A stretch of 60,000 nt of DNA from Liolophura sinensis. Taxonomy: Eukaryota > Mollusca > Polyplacophora > Chitonida > Chitonidae. The notes beneath the pieces are model-generated. The model worked only from the letters and a program-made list of their open reading frames with translations, was not told the origin of the DNA and did not search any database. The stretch lies in assembly GCF_032854445.1 (NCBI RefSeq), contig NC_088300.1, positions 6,760,001-6,820,000 on the forward strand. The letters are read 5' to 3'. The position numbers and the translations under genes are program-made. Shown in pieces: positions 49,101 through 60,000 of the stretch (its first letter is position 1; each line of letters starts with the position of its first letter).

Positions 49101-50027
49101 TTATTCGGATATGACATTTTCTCTTACTTCCACAATTCGTGCGCAGGCTCCAGGTATAGCACGGAAAGGGCATTGGTGCTCTCTCTCGTGTCGTTTACAT
49201 GCCTTCCAACAATACTACAGTCGTATCGTGTCACACGTGGGATGAATGATCATGGCTGCATGTCACACCGCCAATACTTCAGTCATATCGTGGCGAGTGT
49301 AACACGTGGAAAAATTCTCCAGTTAACTTGCCGAATATCGATTTCTTATCCGTACACCCCGTTTTCTCTCTCTCACAAAAACACAACACTTTCGTAAAAG
49401 CAAAAAAAAAAAAAAACAAAAAAAACGGAGTATAAGGCGTTAAACAACACTTGCAAACAGTAATTTTAAGTTTATGTAAGTCTAAAGCTATTTTCTTTTG
49501 TAGAACACAAAACAGTTACGCGACTTACAGTAATTCTAATTTCGTTTGTCAACTGGCAATAACGTTGACTTCATTATATGAAATAATACAGGTAAAACAT
49601 ACTTCTCGGGTTCGTTCAAGAACTATATTTTATATTAGATCTTACCTGCATACGTACACTGTTTAAACCTAGGCCTCAATACAGCCACTCGTAAGTGTCA
49701 ATCGTCAACAATAATAGTCAATAATCGCAAGACCAATTTCCAAAACAACGCTCAACACAAGTCATTAAAGAATTAAGAAAACAGATAAAAGAAGAAATTA
49801 TAGATTTGTACAAAAAAAAAACAATCAGCAGTTTTCTTTGATGCTGGAAGGACGCGAGAAATGTTCTAGGCGCCTAATATTAATCAACTTTTGCATCGAG
49901 TAGCATATTAGTATATGTGTGTGTCATTCATCAAAAATGTTATAAGCGTTCATAAATCCATGCAACCTGAGGGTTTTAGCCAACATGATGCATATGCAGT
50001 CCCTATAATCCGGATTAAGCGGAATTA
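46140..50027. other. Non-coding stretch with three diverged copies of an unnamed dispersed repeat
   Basis: Segments at about 46350-46560, 47450-47720 and 49850-50010 share blocks such as GAAATCAGTAT--CG-GTA-CATGC, ACTGTTCAT-TATCCAAT and GGATTAAG-GGAATTA. No coding frame links them. ORF 48534-48857 (107 codons, plus) has no motif I recognise and may be chance. Confidence 0.35.
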
Positions 50028-50170
50028 TTTGATTTATTCATTTATTTGTCTGGTGTTTTAGGCCATACTCAAGAATATTTCACTTATAATACGGCGGCCA
50101 ACATGATAGTGGAGGAAACACATGACTATCCGTTGGTTTTCTGTCAGACCTTCTCACGTATACGGTCGTT
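50028..50170 (-). mobile_element. (ATAA)-tail SINE without tRNA head, with 10-bp target duplication
   Basis: TTTATTCATTTATTTG tail, then GGTGTTTTAGGCCATACTC, ATTTCACTTATAATACGGCGG and CAGACCTTCTCACGTATACGG. Flanked by perfect AGCGGAATTA at 50018-50027 and 50171-50180, which shows the copy was inserted already 5'-truncated. Confidence 0.85.
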
Positions 50171-50204
50171 AGCGGAATTAGACCAATACGCTACAAGCTG
50201 TAGA

Positions 50205-50750
50205 ATGTATTTGACATGCATATGGTACTTTATATTTGACATGCATATGGTACTTTATATTTGACATGCATATGGTACTTTATATTTGACATGCATATGG
50301 TACTTTATATTTGACATGCATATGGTACTTTATATTTGACATGCACATGGTACTTTATATTTGACATGCATATGGTACTTTATATTTGACATGCACATGG
50401 TACTTTGTATTTGACATGCATATGGTACTTTATATTTGACATGCACATGGTACTTTATATTTGACATGCATATGGTACTTTATATTTGACATGCATATGG
50501 TACTTTATATTTGACATGCATATGGTACTTTATATTTGACATGCATATGGTACTTTATATTTGACATTCATATGGTACTTTATATTTGACATGCACATGG
50601 TGCTTTATATTTGACATGCACATGGTACTTTATATTTGACATGCACATGGTACTTTATATTTGACATGCACATGGTACTTTGTATTTGACATGCATATGG
50701 TACTTTATATTTGACATGCACATGGTACTTTATATTTGACATGCACATGA
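50205..50750. repeat. 25-bp tandem repeat, about 22 units
   Basis: Very homogeneous unit ATTTGACATGCATATGGTACTTTAT; the main variant is CATATGG versus CACATGG. Each unit contains the palindrome ATGCAT and overlapping CATATG. The array begins about 25 bp after the target duplication of the neighbouring SINE. Confidence 0.95.
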
Positions 50751-53074
50751 AGTCTATGTGTTTACACAGAGAAATGAAGATTTATTTTCCTTTCACGTAA
50801 CTAGATTTCGTCATTCTCCTTTCTGAGAGAACGTGGTACTGTACTATACTGCATGCATGTGTTAATCATATAGGTGTCTGGATTAAATAAGACTACCACT
50901 AAATGCTCTACTATAATCGTAATCTTAAACTTAGTCTATTCCCTATGAAAGATACATTTCTCCGAGGAAAATATCACTTTAAGTCATCGTCGCGATGTTC
51001 CCTGTACCCCAGAACGTACTTGTGACGGCTGGTCGTTGTCCCTTCCGCCTCGTGTGTTTTGACACTTAATTCGTACACGGTTACTGGAAGCATTTACACC
51101 CCATCCTTCATATTGGTGCTACATATCGCCAAGCTAGGTTTGTACTCAGGCTGTGTTTATTTGGCTGACTGAGTGATATGATATGACTGACAGTGGCAGG
51201 TCATGTCGGCTTGCCTCCTCTGCAGGCTGGATATGGCCCAAAGAGGTGGAAAAAACACAACTTAGGTTACTCCGGATAGTCGAGATATACAAATACCTCG
51301 CATGGTTTCTAATTAAGTTAACGAAATTTAAACCTTTAAAGAAACCATTTTTTTTTGTACCGATGGAAGGTTTGCACATCTTTAATTGCTGACTGTTTCA
51401 CTGAAGAGAATAAAATGATCATCTTTTACGTGCGTTTGTACAATCCAAAAAGTTGAATATAGAACACTATAAATAAGGAAATGTCAATAAGTCTACGTCG
51501 CTTTAACCAGAATATCGACCGGTATATACCTGTACACTGTAAGTTAAACATAAGATATGGTGCCCATGTATGTAAAAAAACAGCGTGAGATATTTCATAT
51601 TAGAATGACTTGAATGAAAAATGCTGAGATTGGAAATAACGTAAAGCTGGATTCCATTAGAACTTTCCCATCAGTACTTAAAACTTATCGCAAAAGTGGA
51701 AAGTCATTGCTATAACTCTGTTGACACATGGCATGCACAAACACCCGGACAAATAGAACAGACCTTGTTAAATCTATACTCGACAGCTACACATTTGATA
51801 TTTATGAATATGATATTTACAGCTTGGCACGTTCATGTTTATTGCGATTATTTGTTGTTTTACTCATATTTTCGATTCATGTTTATATCTTTCCTCCAGG
51901 TGTTTTATAGTATAATAACCTGTCAATGTGGCATACACCATCGATCTCTGTATGCCTATCAATGAAGCCATAAAACCTTGTAAAATTCTTGCCGCTTTCA
52001 TATCAGCCTTTCTATCGACATGCTGTGTGTTTTATTTACAAGTATTTAAACAAACATCGGCTACAATCTTCAGAAGTGATGTTAATCTATGAGAGGAAAT
52101 AAATCTTTGGATATCGCTGCCTCAAAGAAGTGTCAATTTAGACAGGCTGATGTCGGGTCGACACCGTGGTGTTTATACTGTCCAGTCCGAATCCACACCG
52201 CAAGTTACTGAAATCCCCACCGGATATACACAAGGACAAAATATTTAGCCTGGACCTGTTACTGTGGATATGTACGGATCTATGTAGAGTACTTTCATAC
52301 TATCGTTCATGTCTACAGCCTTTGTGGCATGCAAGCCTCTCCTGTAGGTAGGCCTAAACTAATAATGAACACTGATACCAAGAGCTGTGCGTGAAGGTAA
52401 CAATTAATGTCAGCAGCCACTGCCAAATATTTGGAGGGAGGCGTCTTTTGTTTTAAACTTCATTTGATATGTGCTATACATATACATACTAGTATTACTT
52501 TAATAAACACGTTTAACGTTGTAAACGTTGTATGGTGAAATGAGTTGAGATGTTCCCGTGTTACATGTGAGCCAGCATGTCAACTATAATCATGCCATGC
52601 TGTTATTAATGCATTTGCGTATTTTATTACGCATTAGTAATTTGGCATCATACCGTCGGGATATGGATTTCAATAGCGTGATTTCAATAGCGAAAGAAGT
52701 TGATGTCGTATATATTTGGCCCTAAGACTACGAATGATAATTTTTGCGTAGGAAGACCTAGGCTTTCTGTACTTTCCAAGCTACATGCTGGTTTGTGTTA
52801 AGCGCCCTTGACCCGAGCCATCCATTCTGTTGGTTTGGTATACGAATGTCTGTTCACAAGCCTAGATTACCTCCCTTTTACATAGAGCTACTCTTTTGAG
52901 CGCATACAGTTGAACCCTGACAGTTCTGAAGGCTTTGTATGAGTTACTCATATCTCTTTTTAACATGCATCAGTCTAAAGCTAAATTGGGAATGAAGTAT
53001 GCGGCGCTTCCAAGAATTATATTATCATGTATATGGAATATAATAAAAATGAAATTAATGCTTGTATCCATCCA
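50751..53074. other. AT-rich stretch, no gene seen
   Basis: Open frames of up to 89 codons only, none with a recognisable motif. One more trace of the unnamed dispersed repeat lies near 52830-52870 (GGTATACGAATGTCTGTTC). Confidence 0.35.
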
Positions 53075-53200
53075 CTTATTTGATCGGTGTTATATATCGT
53101 GCTCAAAAATATTTATTTTAATATAAATGACGGCGGTCAAGATTACGGTTGGTAGAAACCAGACAAACCCAATATAAACACCTTCCATTGCCAGGTAACT
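53075..53200 (-). mobile_element. (ATAA)-tail SINE, decayed fragment
   Basis: CACTTATTTGATCGGTGTTAT, GTGCTCAAAAATATTT, ATGACGGCGGTCAAGATTACGG and GGTAGAAACCAGACAA follow the family order with many changes. Confidence 0.55.
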
Positions 53201-55243
53201 ACTATCTGTTAACCCGGGCAGCAAAAGCCCTTGATTACATGATGTATTTTATGGCCCGTAAGTACTTTTAATTTCATCATATACTGAGAGACCAATAGCC
53301 TTAACTACAGTGACCTGTGGCAAAACTGTGCTATTTAATATACACAATACGAAATTTTCAGAAAACAGTTAGTATAGCATCGAGCATAATTTCCTGAAAG
53401 TGACTTATTGCCTTTCAGTGAGCATCAGACTCTAATACCTGTGCAATTTATACTGTTGAAATGATTATGAAGTTTGAAAAAGTTATAATATCGTCGAAAC
53501 TAGTAAATTTTAGAAACTTTAGTACCGATTTTGAAAGGTAACATGCACAGGCGCCGACGAGGCTGACATTTTGTGAAAAGAAATTATTTGGGCTACTGTA
53601 AAATAGAAGGGAAAACTCGTTTGATTTTGTGTTGACAGATGTTTTGCTACCTCTTTAAGCATATATATTACTATCTGATGAATTCAGATTATAAGATTGA
53701 CATCATACACCAGACCAGTCTGACCTGAATCAGCAAGGTTGATCTCACTGTTAAATGTCAAAATGGTGAAATTCAGCTTATGATGAATTATGATTTTTAC
53801 CAATTTGCGTTGACATTATTTTACAGGAGTCTGCGACCAGGTTACGCACTCGCGCGGACTGTCGGTTCTCTGGCCAGTGACCATGAACCGTCCAGAAATG
53901 GGTTACAAAGAGCAAGGGTCTTCAGTTTGCCATGAAACATTCCATGCGTCCAGCAACTTTTTGTTTAATCAAAATGGCGAATAATACCAACAAGTTTGGA
54001 CCGGAAGGTTGATCTCAAATAGAAGGAGGTTGTTGGCTAGGTGTCACATTTCATTTGTCATAAGTTAAAGATTGCGCACTCGGTTTCACTGCTTGACGCC
54101 ATGTTCGGACGACAGAGCACGATAGTGTTTACACACACACCGCCTTTTTTCTACACAGTGTCGCAGGCCGATGTGTTTTACTGATTGATTTGCAACACAC
54201 GACAGAGGCTGCTAGGTGTGAGCCGCGTTGGACATAGCGCCGTGTTTTCATCACGGGCTTTATTCTTCAAACATCGGCAACGGTTTGAAATACCTTGTGT
54301 CCACTTGTTGCTTTACCTTGCGTTTTTCTTCAGCTAATTGTTTATCTGAAATCAATGTGACGAAAACATTGGAGGGTATTTTCTTTATGATGTGTTGACA
54401 ATGTTAATGTGTGTGTAAAAGGGCACGCTCCCGTGGCTAACAGCTTAACTTGCCCACACATTACCTCTGTCTATGCACGGAGAGACGACAAACCACCCAC
54501 ACAAACCCGTGGGCAGCCGTTCAGTGCATAGCGTGAAGAGAAAAAGAAACAAAATAATGTTTTAAACTAGAGATACAAATTATCGTTCTTTTTTGTCGTC
54601 ATGTATAAGGCTAAAGAAAGAAAAAAATATTTTTAATTTAAAATCTCAGAGTATTCGTGGGTTCTTCGCCTGGCATGCATGCATATAGGCTACGTTTGGG
54701 AGCAAGTGGAAACAGAAGTGAGTGTGGATGCAGTATCCCCAATAAGGTCAATGTGGGGTAGGCCTATAAAGCTTGGCGTATTTGATACGATACTTAACTC
54801 AGTGATACAGCATCATCCATAAATATGGGGGGTTAGAACCGTCCTTCTACAGGAAGAAATCTTCAGTTTAATATCAAATAATGTTGAAAGGATGTTTACA
54901 GTCGATAGATAAACAGTCGATTAAGTCCATGATGACACCATTAAATTCAAAATTGCTATATGACATCCAGTTCAAATATCGAAATTTTGGCACTGTAGGT
55001 TCTTTAATTGGAAAGGTCTATACTCCGAAATTCGCCAAAAATTTTTTTGTTTAAATTTCTTATTTGATTGTTGTTTTACTCAATATACAAGTATTGAGTG
55101 TGTCTTGCATGCCGTCTGTGATATAATGGATGGAAGAAAACGAATTGCCACCATTAAACGGGCCTTGAGGTTAATGACGAGCTTTTTACCTGCTAAGCAC
55201 AGATATACAGGTTATATTAGCGGAAGATAATTAAGTAGTCCTC
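53201..55243. other. Non-coding stretch with one weak exon candidate
   Basis: At 53827-53984, after TATTTTACAG, a 52-codon frame with internal ATG 53883 (starts MNRPEMGYKEQ) runs to a stop. GC-richer patches occur at 54050-54260 and 54420-54540. A decayed SINE trace is at 55060-55150. No gene can be assigned. Confidence 0.3.
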
Positions 55244-55257
55244 AACGAATGGCTGTA

Positions 55258-55531
55258 TTTATTTATTTGATTGGTTTTTTACTCCGTGCTCAAGAATATT
55301 TCACTTATACGACGGCCGCCAACATTATGGTGGGTGGAAACCGGGCAGGGCCCGGGGGAAACCCAACCCACAAACCCACAACCATCCGCAGGTTGCTGAC
55401 AAACCTTCCCACGTACCACCGAAGAGGAAGCCAGCATGAGATAGACTTGAACTCACAGCGACCGCTTTGGTTAGAAACTCCTGGGTCATTACGCTGCGCT
55501 AGCGCGCTAACCAACTGACCCACGGAGGCCC
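55258..55531 (-). mobile_element. (ATAA)-tail SINE, full-length reference copy
   Basis: Complete 274-bp element with a perfect 13-bp target duplication, ACGAATGGCTGTA, at 55245-55257 and 55532-55544. Read on the minus strand: tRNA-like head GGGTCAGTTGGTTAGCGCGC (A-box), B-box GTGAGTTCAAGTC, body CATGCTGGCTTCC through GGTTTCCCCCGGGCCCTGCC and CACCATAATGTTGGCGGCC, GTATAAGTGAAATATTC, tail AAATAAAT. Confidence 0.95.
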
Positions 55532-55544
55532 ACGAATGGCTGTA

Positions 55545-57531
55545 CAAATGAATCACAAATGAACACGCCTTAATGTAGAAATTCTCTTCATGTGGTCTAG
55601 AAAGAACTATAGCACCTCGTTAGACAATTTTTCGGAAGAGCATTTGTAAACTTAAGCATAAGTATAAAGTTTCATGAAGCTTTCATGTATTTTCACTGCT
55701 TTGATATAAGCACTTGGTAGATGTGGTAATCGACGTTGTTACATTAGTCATCAAGGGCAGTAGGTCGTATCAAAGTATATAAAACAGACAAGAATGTCGA
55801 TATCATAGAGCTGTAATGATGGAGATATATGGCATATTTACTCTAATTAACAATCTGGTTGAATACAAGGAAATATGTCTTCATCATGGCCACAATATTG
55901 ATGTAAATGAGTAGTTAATGTTTTAATTGCTATAGGGTTACGCTATCATGGAGGTAATATATACCTATATTATAGATAAAGGTCTGTATGATACTCTGTC
56001 CATGATGTATGAAGCACATTGAAACGATTTAAGGTTTTTCATGAAATTCTTACTAATACTGTCCTTAAAAGTAACACATGGTTTGACGGGGTGTCCTGAC
56101 ATGATTGACAGGATCTTACCACTTGTTATTACTGCCAATTAAGGCCAGCACTTTTTTCTAAAATTACTGGGCATATTAAAGACGTATAACTGTCAAATGA
56201 TGAATTGAAAAAAACAATGTCAGTTAAAAGTGGAAAAAGAAAATAAACAAAGTTACATATAGGGTATATTTTGAGCTATGTATACATTCGTCTTTCGATC
56301 ATTATCATTTTCCTATTTTTGATTTGCGTGCATCCTCGTTTTTTTACCTTAATTGTCGGATCCCCGAAGCCCGAAGCTTCTCGGTAATTATTAGCCTGCA
56401 GTTACTCTATATAATTTTTGGATAAACCACGTGTACATGCACAAGTAATGATGTATAAACTAATACACAGGCGCATTTGTCATTGTCTCTCTTTACCATT
56501 ATCTTCTCAGCTTTCCAGCTGTGTACTATAATACCCACGCCATAGCCAAATAGTATAGCCTGCAGCCTAATTGTACGTGAACAACTTCGGTTTCTGTTAG
56601 ATACTTTAAACAGAATCTTCAGCGATGAAACACATCCCAGAGTTCAATACTTTCCAAGTGTGTGAACTCTGTTTCCATGACACTTTGAATTTTAAAATTA
56701 TTAACTGTTAAGTTGATCGAAATCATGACAGAATATATTTTGTATAAGGAATGTTTCAATGTAAAAGAACTCTTCTTTGCGCTTTGCTCAGTCGCCGATT
56801 CATTCGCTGTTGCATTGGAAAGGGAATACATGATCGTTGACAAATGTCGATCGTGTGAACCAGTCGGGAACTTGGCTTTTATATTTGAGTGTTACACAAT
56901 ATCATTTTACTAACACAGTGGTTTTGGATAAAAGTGAGTTAGTTATCCACTCAGTCTTTCACTAGTTAATCCACTCATACCCCTCTAGCCACAATGCCTG
57001 ATTCAGGCGATCCCATTCACGATGGTGCAGCGTTGCGAAGATAAAGCCTGGAGGGTAATGAGCTCCTTCTATCCGTACACAGGCAAGTTTTCTGGCATTT
57101 ATAAATTGACCATGTTGTGGGAAACAGAGCTTATGTTTACATTAGTTTAACCGATATGACACGCTAGGTAATTGCCATCCAAACTGTACGGAAGGCCGAG
57201 TGACTGTTGTATTTTGGTATGATTAGTCGGCCGGTAAAACACACGCGTGCTCTGCTTAGCGTTAGGCATGCTGAGAGACTCAGCTTAAACTGACGGATCG
57301 TGTTTTAACAGTGATAGACAGAGCGGAAATGCAGGACGCGTAATTGATAGAAAATTACCCTATTAACCATATAAGTAGACAAATTTGTTTACCCTTACAA
57401 AAATATCAGCAATCGAAACAGGCAGTTTATGAAATTATGGTTTGAATTGCTTATCACTCACATGACTCTGACAGTTTTATGAGACAGCTTTTATGAGAGA
57501 CTGTATACTGTAGATGCAGACCCGGCGTGTT
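55545..57531. other. AT-rich stretch, no gene seen
   Basis: No repeat family, RNA gene or coding frame recognised; longest open frame 74 codons (56619-56843, minus). Confidence 0.35.
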
Positions 57532-57731
57532 ACATGCTAACAGCAGATAATCCCGCCATAGAGACTTGTACATTGCTTGGTGACTGTTACAACAACATGC
57601 TAACAGCAGATAATCCCGCCATAGAGACTTGTACATTGCTTGGTTACTGTTACAACAACATGCCAACAGCAGATAATCCCACCACAGAGACTTGTGCATT
57701 GCTTGGTGACTGTTACAACAACATGCCATCC
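57532..57731. repeat. 63-bp tandem repeat, 3 units plus a partial
   Basis: Units start ACATGCTAACAGCAGATAAT and contain ACTTGTACATTGCTTGGTGA. Unit length divisible by three opens frames on both strands (21-residue period); no sign these are translated. Confidence 0.92.
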
Positions 57732-59507
57732 ATAAAGAGAAACCATGCTCTTCTATAACTATAACTAAGACGTGTCATGTGACACCTCGCTTGGTGTCGT
57801 GACTTGTTTCACGGCTGGTATATGAATGTCTGCTTCGACGCATAGATTTACACATTCACAGGACTTTTCTTTCGTTTTATCTTCACATTTTATTTGGATG
57901 TTATCTGCGGACAAAGGAGTTGAAAACTGCTTTGAAAGATTTCGTTTACTTTCGCTCGAAATCTTTTAGCTTTTCTTCAGGACAGTTGAATGTCTTTCAG
58001 TCTTTTTTAAACTGAATATTTCGCGAGAGTCGTAAGAGTATATATAAATCATAAACGTTTGACCGGCCATTTGCCAGCCTTCGTGTGACAGAAAACATCA
58101 ATCACCTCCTTTTATCTCTGCTGACCTGACATATGTTTGTAACAAGATTTAATCGAGGTATGTGTTATTCAGGGAGGAGAATTCAAAAACCTCAAAGGAA
58201 TGAAAACTAGAAACCAGCCAAAAAGCAGAATTATATAGTGCCCGAGGCATGCAGGTGGCTTTGAGCAAGGTGAAGACGCTGCTGGGCAAGTTGCTGCCGT
58301 CGACCACCATGGCCGACACCAATACGTCTCTTAAGCGGCTTCTGAATTCTAAGTTATATTATTTGCCACAATAAACATGAATCACTCCAATACGGGTCAA
58401 ACACATTACGCATCGATTTTCGTGATGAGAAGAACAACCTGTAATTTTCTGTTCTTCTGCTAGTTGAAAATTGCACGTTTTTCAGCCATTGTTCTCAGAT
58501 CTTCATATCGAATCGTTAGACATTCAACCCACAAAGGCAGTTGATGACAGCAAATACTCTCACAAGATTTGACAAGGGAAAACACATTAACTGTTATCAT
58601 ACTGTCACAACTGCCCGCTCCTCCGTCGCCATTTTGGGAAGCTACTTCTGTGGCACTGTCGAGCAACAATTCGCCTGATGGCCGAGGTGAGAGAGCCGCG
58701 ACAAGGCCAAGACTCTGGGGAAATCAAAGACCTGCTTGAGCGCCCTGTATATACTTAAACTTAATAACGGCCTTCAAATATTGTGTATAAATATCGATTA
58801 TTAGCGAATTTCTTATCAATACAACAAGGGGTAAATTGAATGACAAAGTTTATACCCCAATTTAAGCAATTTCATGACGCTATGACGAACAAGGCGACGA
58901 GACGGAGAATACAGCCTGTACAAATTACGTGCACATACTCACAAGGAAGTCTTGAACAGTTGACAGCAGATCCACAATTATAACAGAACAATATGGCCAT
59001 TTACATTGCTGATAAGGTTGTGCAGGCTTTACTGATTTGAAAATGACAAAGAAATTTCTTATGTGTGACAGAATGGCCTTTTAAAGACTGGCAGTTAGAT
59101 ACTTGAGATGTGTTTATCAATTATAAACGATGGTTCGGCTAATTTTTAAAAATTAATTGACTATCTGTTTTATTTGTTCTATTTGTAAAGGTTCAGGAGT
59201 TCCACAGAGATTATGGCACGTTTGCTTGTCCCGTTCATGTTTCCATAGCTCTTCTTAACCGTATACAAGTGAAATAATCTTATTCCTTTCAGCCTAAAAC
59301 AACAATGAAGAAATTGAAATAAATATCCCAGGTCTATACTGTTCCTGTGGAGCTTTTATTTAGCATAGCGAAAAATAAAACGGTAACGCCTTTCCTTTCA
59401 TCTCATTACTCGATGATTGTTTTACTTTCTTATTTCGTGTTGCCATGGGTGTCCTTGCTGGTAAATATGGAGACAGTTTTTGTATTTAGATATCATCAAC
59501 ATATATA
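57732..59507. other. Mostly non-coding; two GC-rich, coding-like islands at 58.2-58.8 kb
   Basis: Island one (58241-58340) has a 41-residue frame from ATG 58249 (MQVALSKVKTLLGKLLPS) to a stop at 58372. Island two (58600-58760) has ATGs facing away from each other: minus ATG 58632 in AAAATGGCGACGGAGGAGCG, plus ATG 58678 starting MAEVREPRQGQDSGE (stop 58756). The pattern suggests a bidirectional promoter region, but no continuing exon is seen. Confidence 0.25.
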
Positions 59508-59605
59508 GTTTTTATTTATTTGTTTATTGTTTCATCACAGTGTCCGGGATAAACCAACGACGATTTGTGCGTTACTGACAAACTTTTCCACGTGCGACGA
59601 ACATA
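59508..59605 (-). mobile_element. (ATAA)-tail SINE, decayed fragment
   Basis: TTTATTTATTTGTTTATTG, then GTCCGGGATAAACCAACGAC and TTACTGACAAACTTTTCCACG match the family in order. A separate GGGTTCGATCCC (59683-59694) nearby looks like a B-box of another tRNA-derived sequence. Confidence 0.5.
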
Positions 59606-60000
59606 TATGTGCACTATAATGGAGGAAAACCTCAAAAACAATCACAGCGCTGGTGGTCTACAAATTTCCTGACCTAGACCGGGTTCGATCCCGCTCCTCG
59701 GGTACCCTAACGCCTTAAAACGCTAAACCCAACAAATAGTACATGAACTTTATAAACAGGTGCGCCAGTGAGATACATGTCGTTCCATTGACCAAGGGAC
59801 ATATGAATTTGAGACTTATCGGAAACATGGAAAAATGCTATAAAACGAAGAGTACATGGTTTCAAAGAGAATGAAGTAAGATATGCTAAAAAAAAAAATA
59901 AAAAATTCTTTTCCTTTTTGAGGCATATTTTATTTTTCGTAACAACCCCTAAATTTTATGCGTATTTTCCGTCAATGGTCGGAAATATTCGGAAATGATG

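Noticed and set aside
57454-57758. Cysteine-rich repeat peptide on the minus strand of the 63-bp array
   Set aside because: Only three tandem DNA units explain the pattern, both strands are open, and there is no signal peptide or promoter.
59675-59720. tRNA gene, from GGGTTCGATCCC
   Set aside because: Only a B-box-like segment is present, next to a decayed SINE; no cloverleaf can be drawn.

Overview
This is animal nuclear DNA. Genes have GT-AG introns, base composition is AT-rich, and there are many tRNA-derived SINEs, minisatellites and a broken BEL/Pao retrotransposon. The SINE with an (ATAA)n tail and the SINE with a (TCAC)n tail both look like families I associate with molluscs, so a bivalve or other lophotrochozoan is my best guess. 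No rRNA, CRISPR array or prokaryotic operon is present.

The left quarter (1-15 kb) holds one complete, confidently identified gene on the minus strand: SEL1L (yeast Hrd3p), the ER-membrane adaptor of the HRD1 ubiquitin ligase in ER-associated degradation. I reconstructed 18 coding exons. Their 3660 nt keep one open frame from ATG 13421 to stop 1324 and give a 1219-residue product, with every junction GT-AG. Sel1-like repeats and the C-terminal membrane anchor are conserved. The N-terminal ~600 lumenal residues, encoded in one exon, are low-complexity and cysteine-free, and contain eight tandem 11-residue repeats. Introns carry two SINEs of one family in the same orientation, a 48-bp minisatellite, a 21-bp minisatellite and a fragment of the second SINE family. 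A candidate promoter with two CCAAT boxes and an ACGTGG core lies near 14.85-14.92 kb.

The remaining 45 kb (15-60 kb) has no gene I can identify. It holds SINE copies (several with target-site duplications), tandem arrays with 30-, 31-, 36-, 25- and 63-bp units, a 19-bp perfect hairpin, and a minus-strand BEL/Pao element at 35.2-38.4 kb. That element keeps both LTRs, gag-like and protease regions, but has lost most of pol. Several short GC-richer islands stand out: a signal-peptide-like first-exon candidate ending at a consensus GC donor (26967-27083), a GC-rich block at 30.0-30.5 kb, a CTCF-like motif at 34504, and a two-sided, start-codon-bearing island at 58.2-58.8 kb. They could belong to a gene with very long introns or to its regulatory desert. 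None is proven.

I found no clear new multi-gene system. The points most worth checking are the lineage-specific lumenal repeat domain of SEL1L, the deleted BEL element with a pol-LTR fusion, and the possible secreted-protein first exon at 27 kb.
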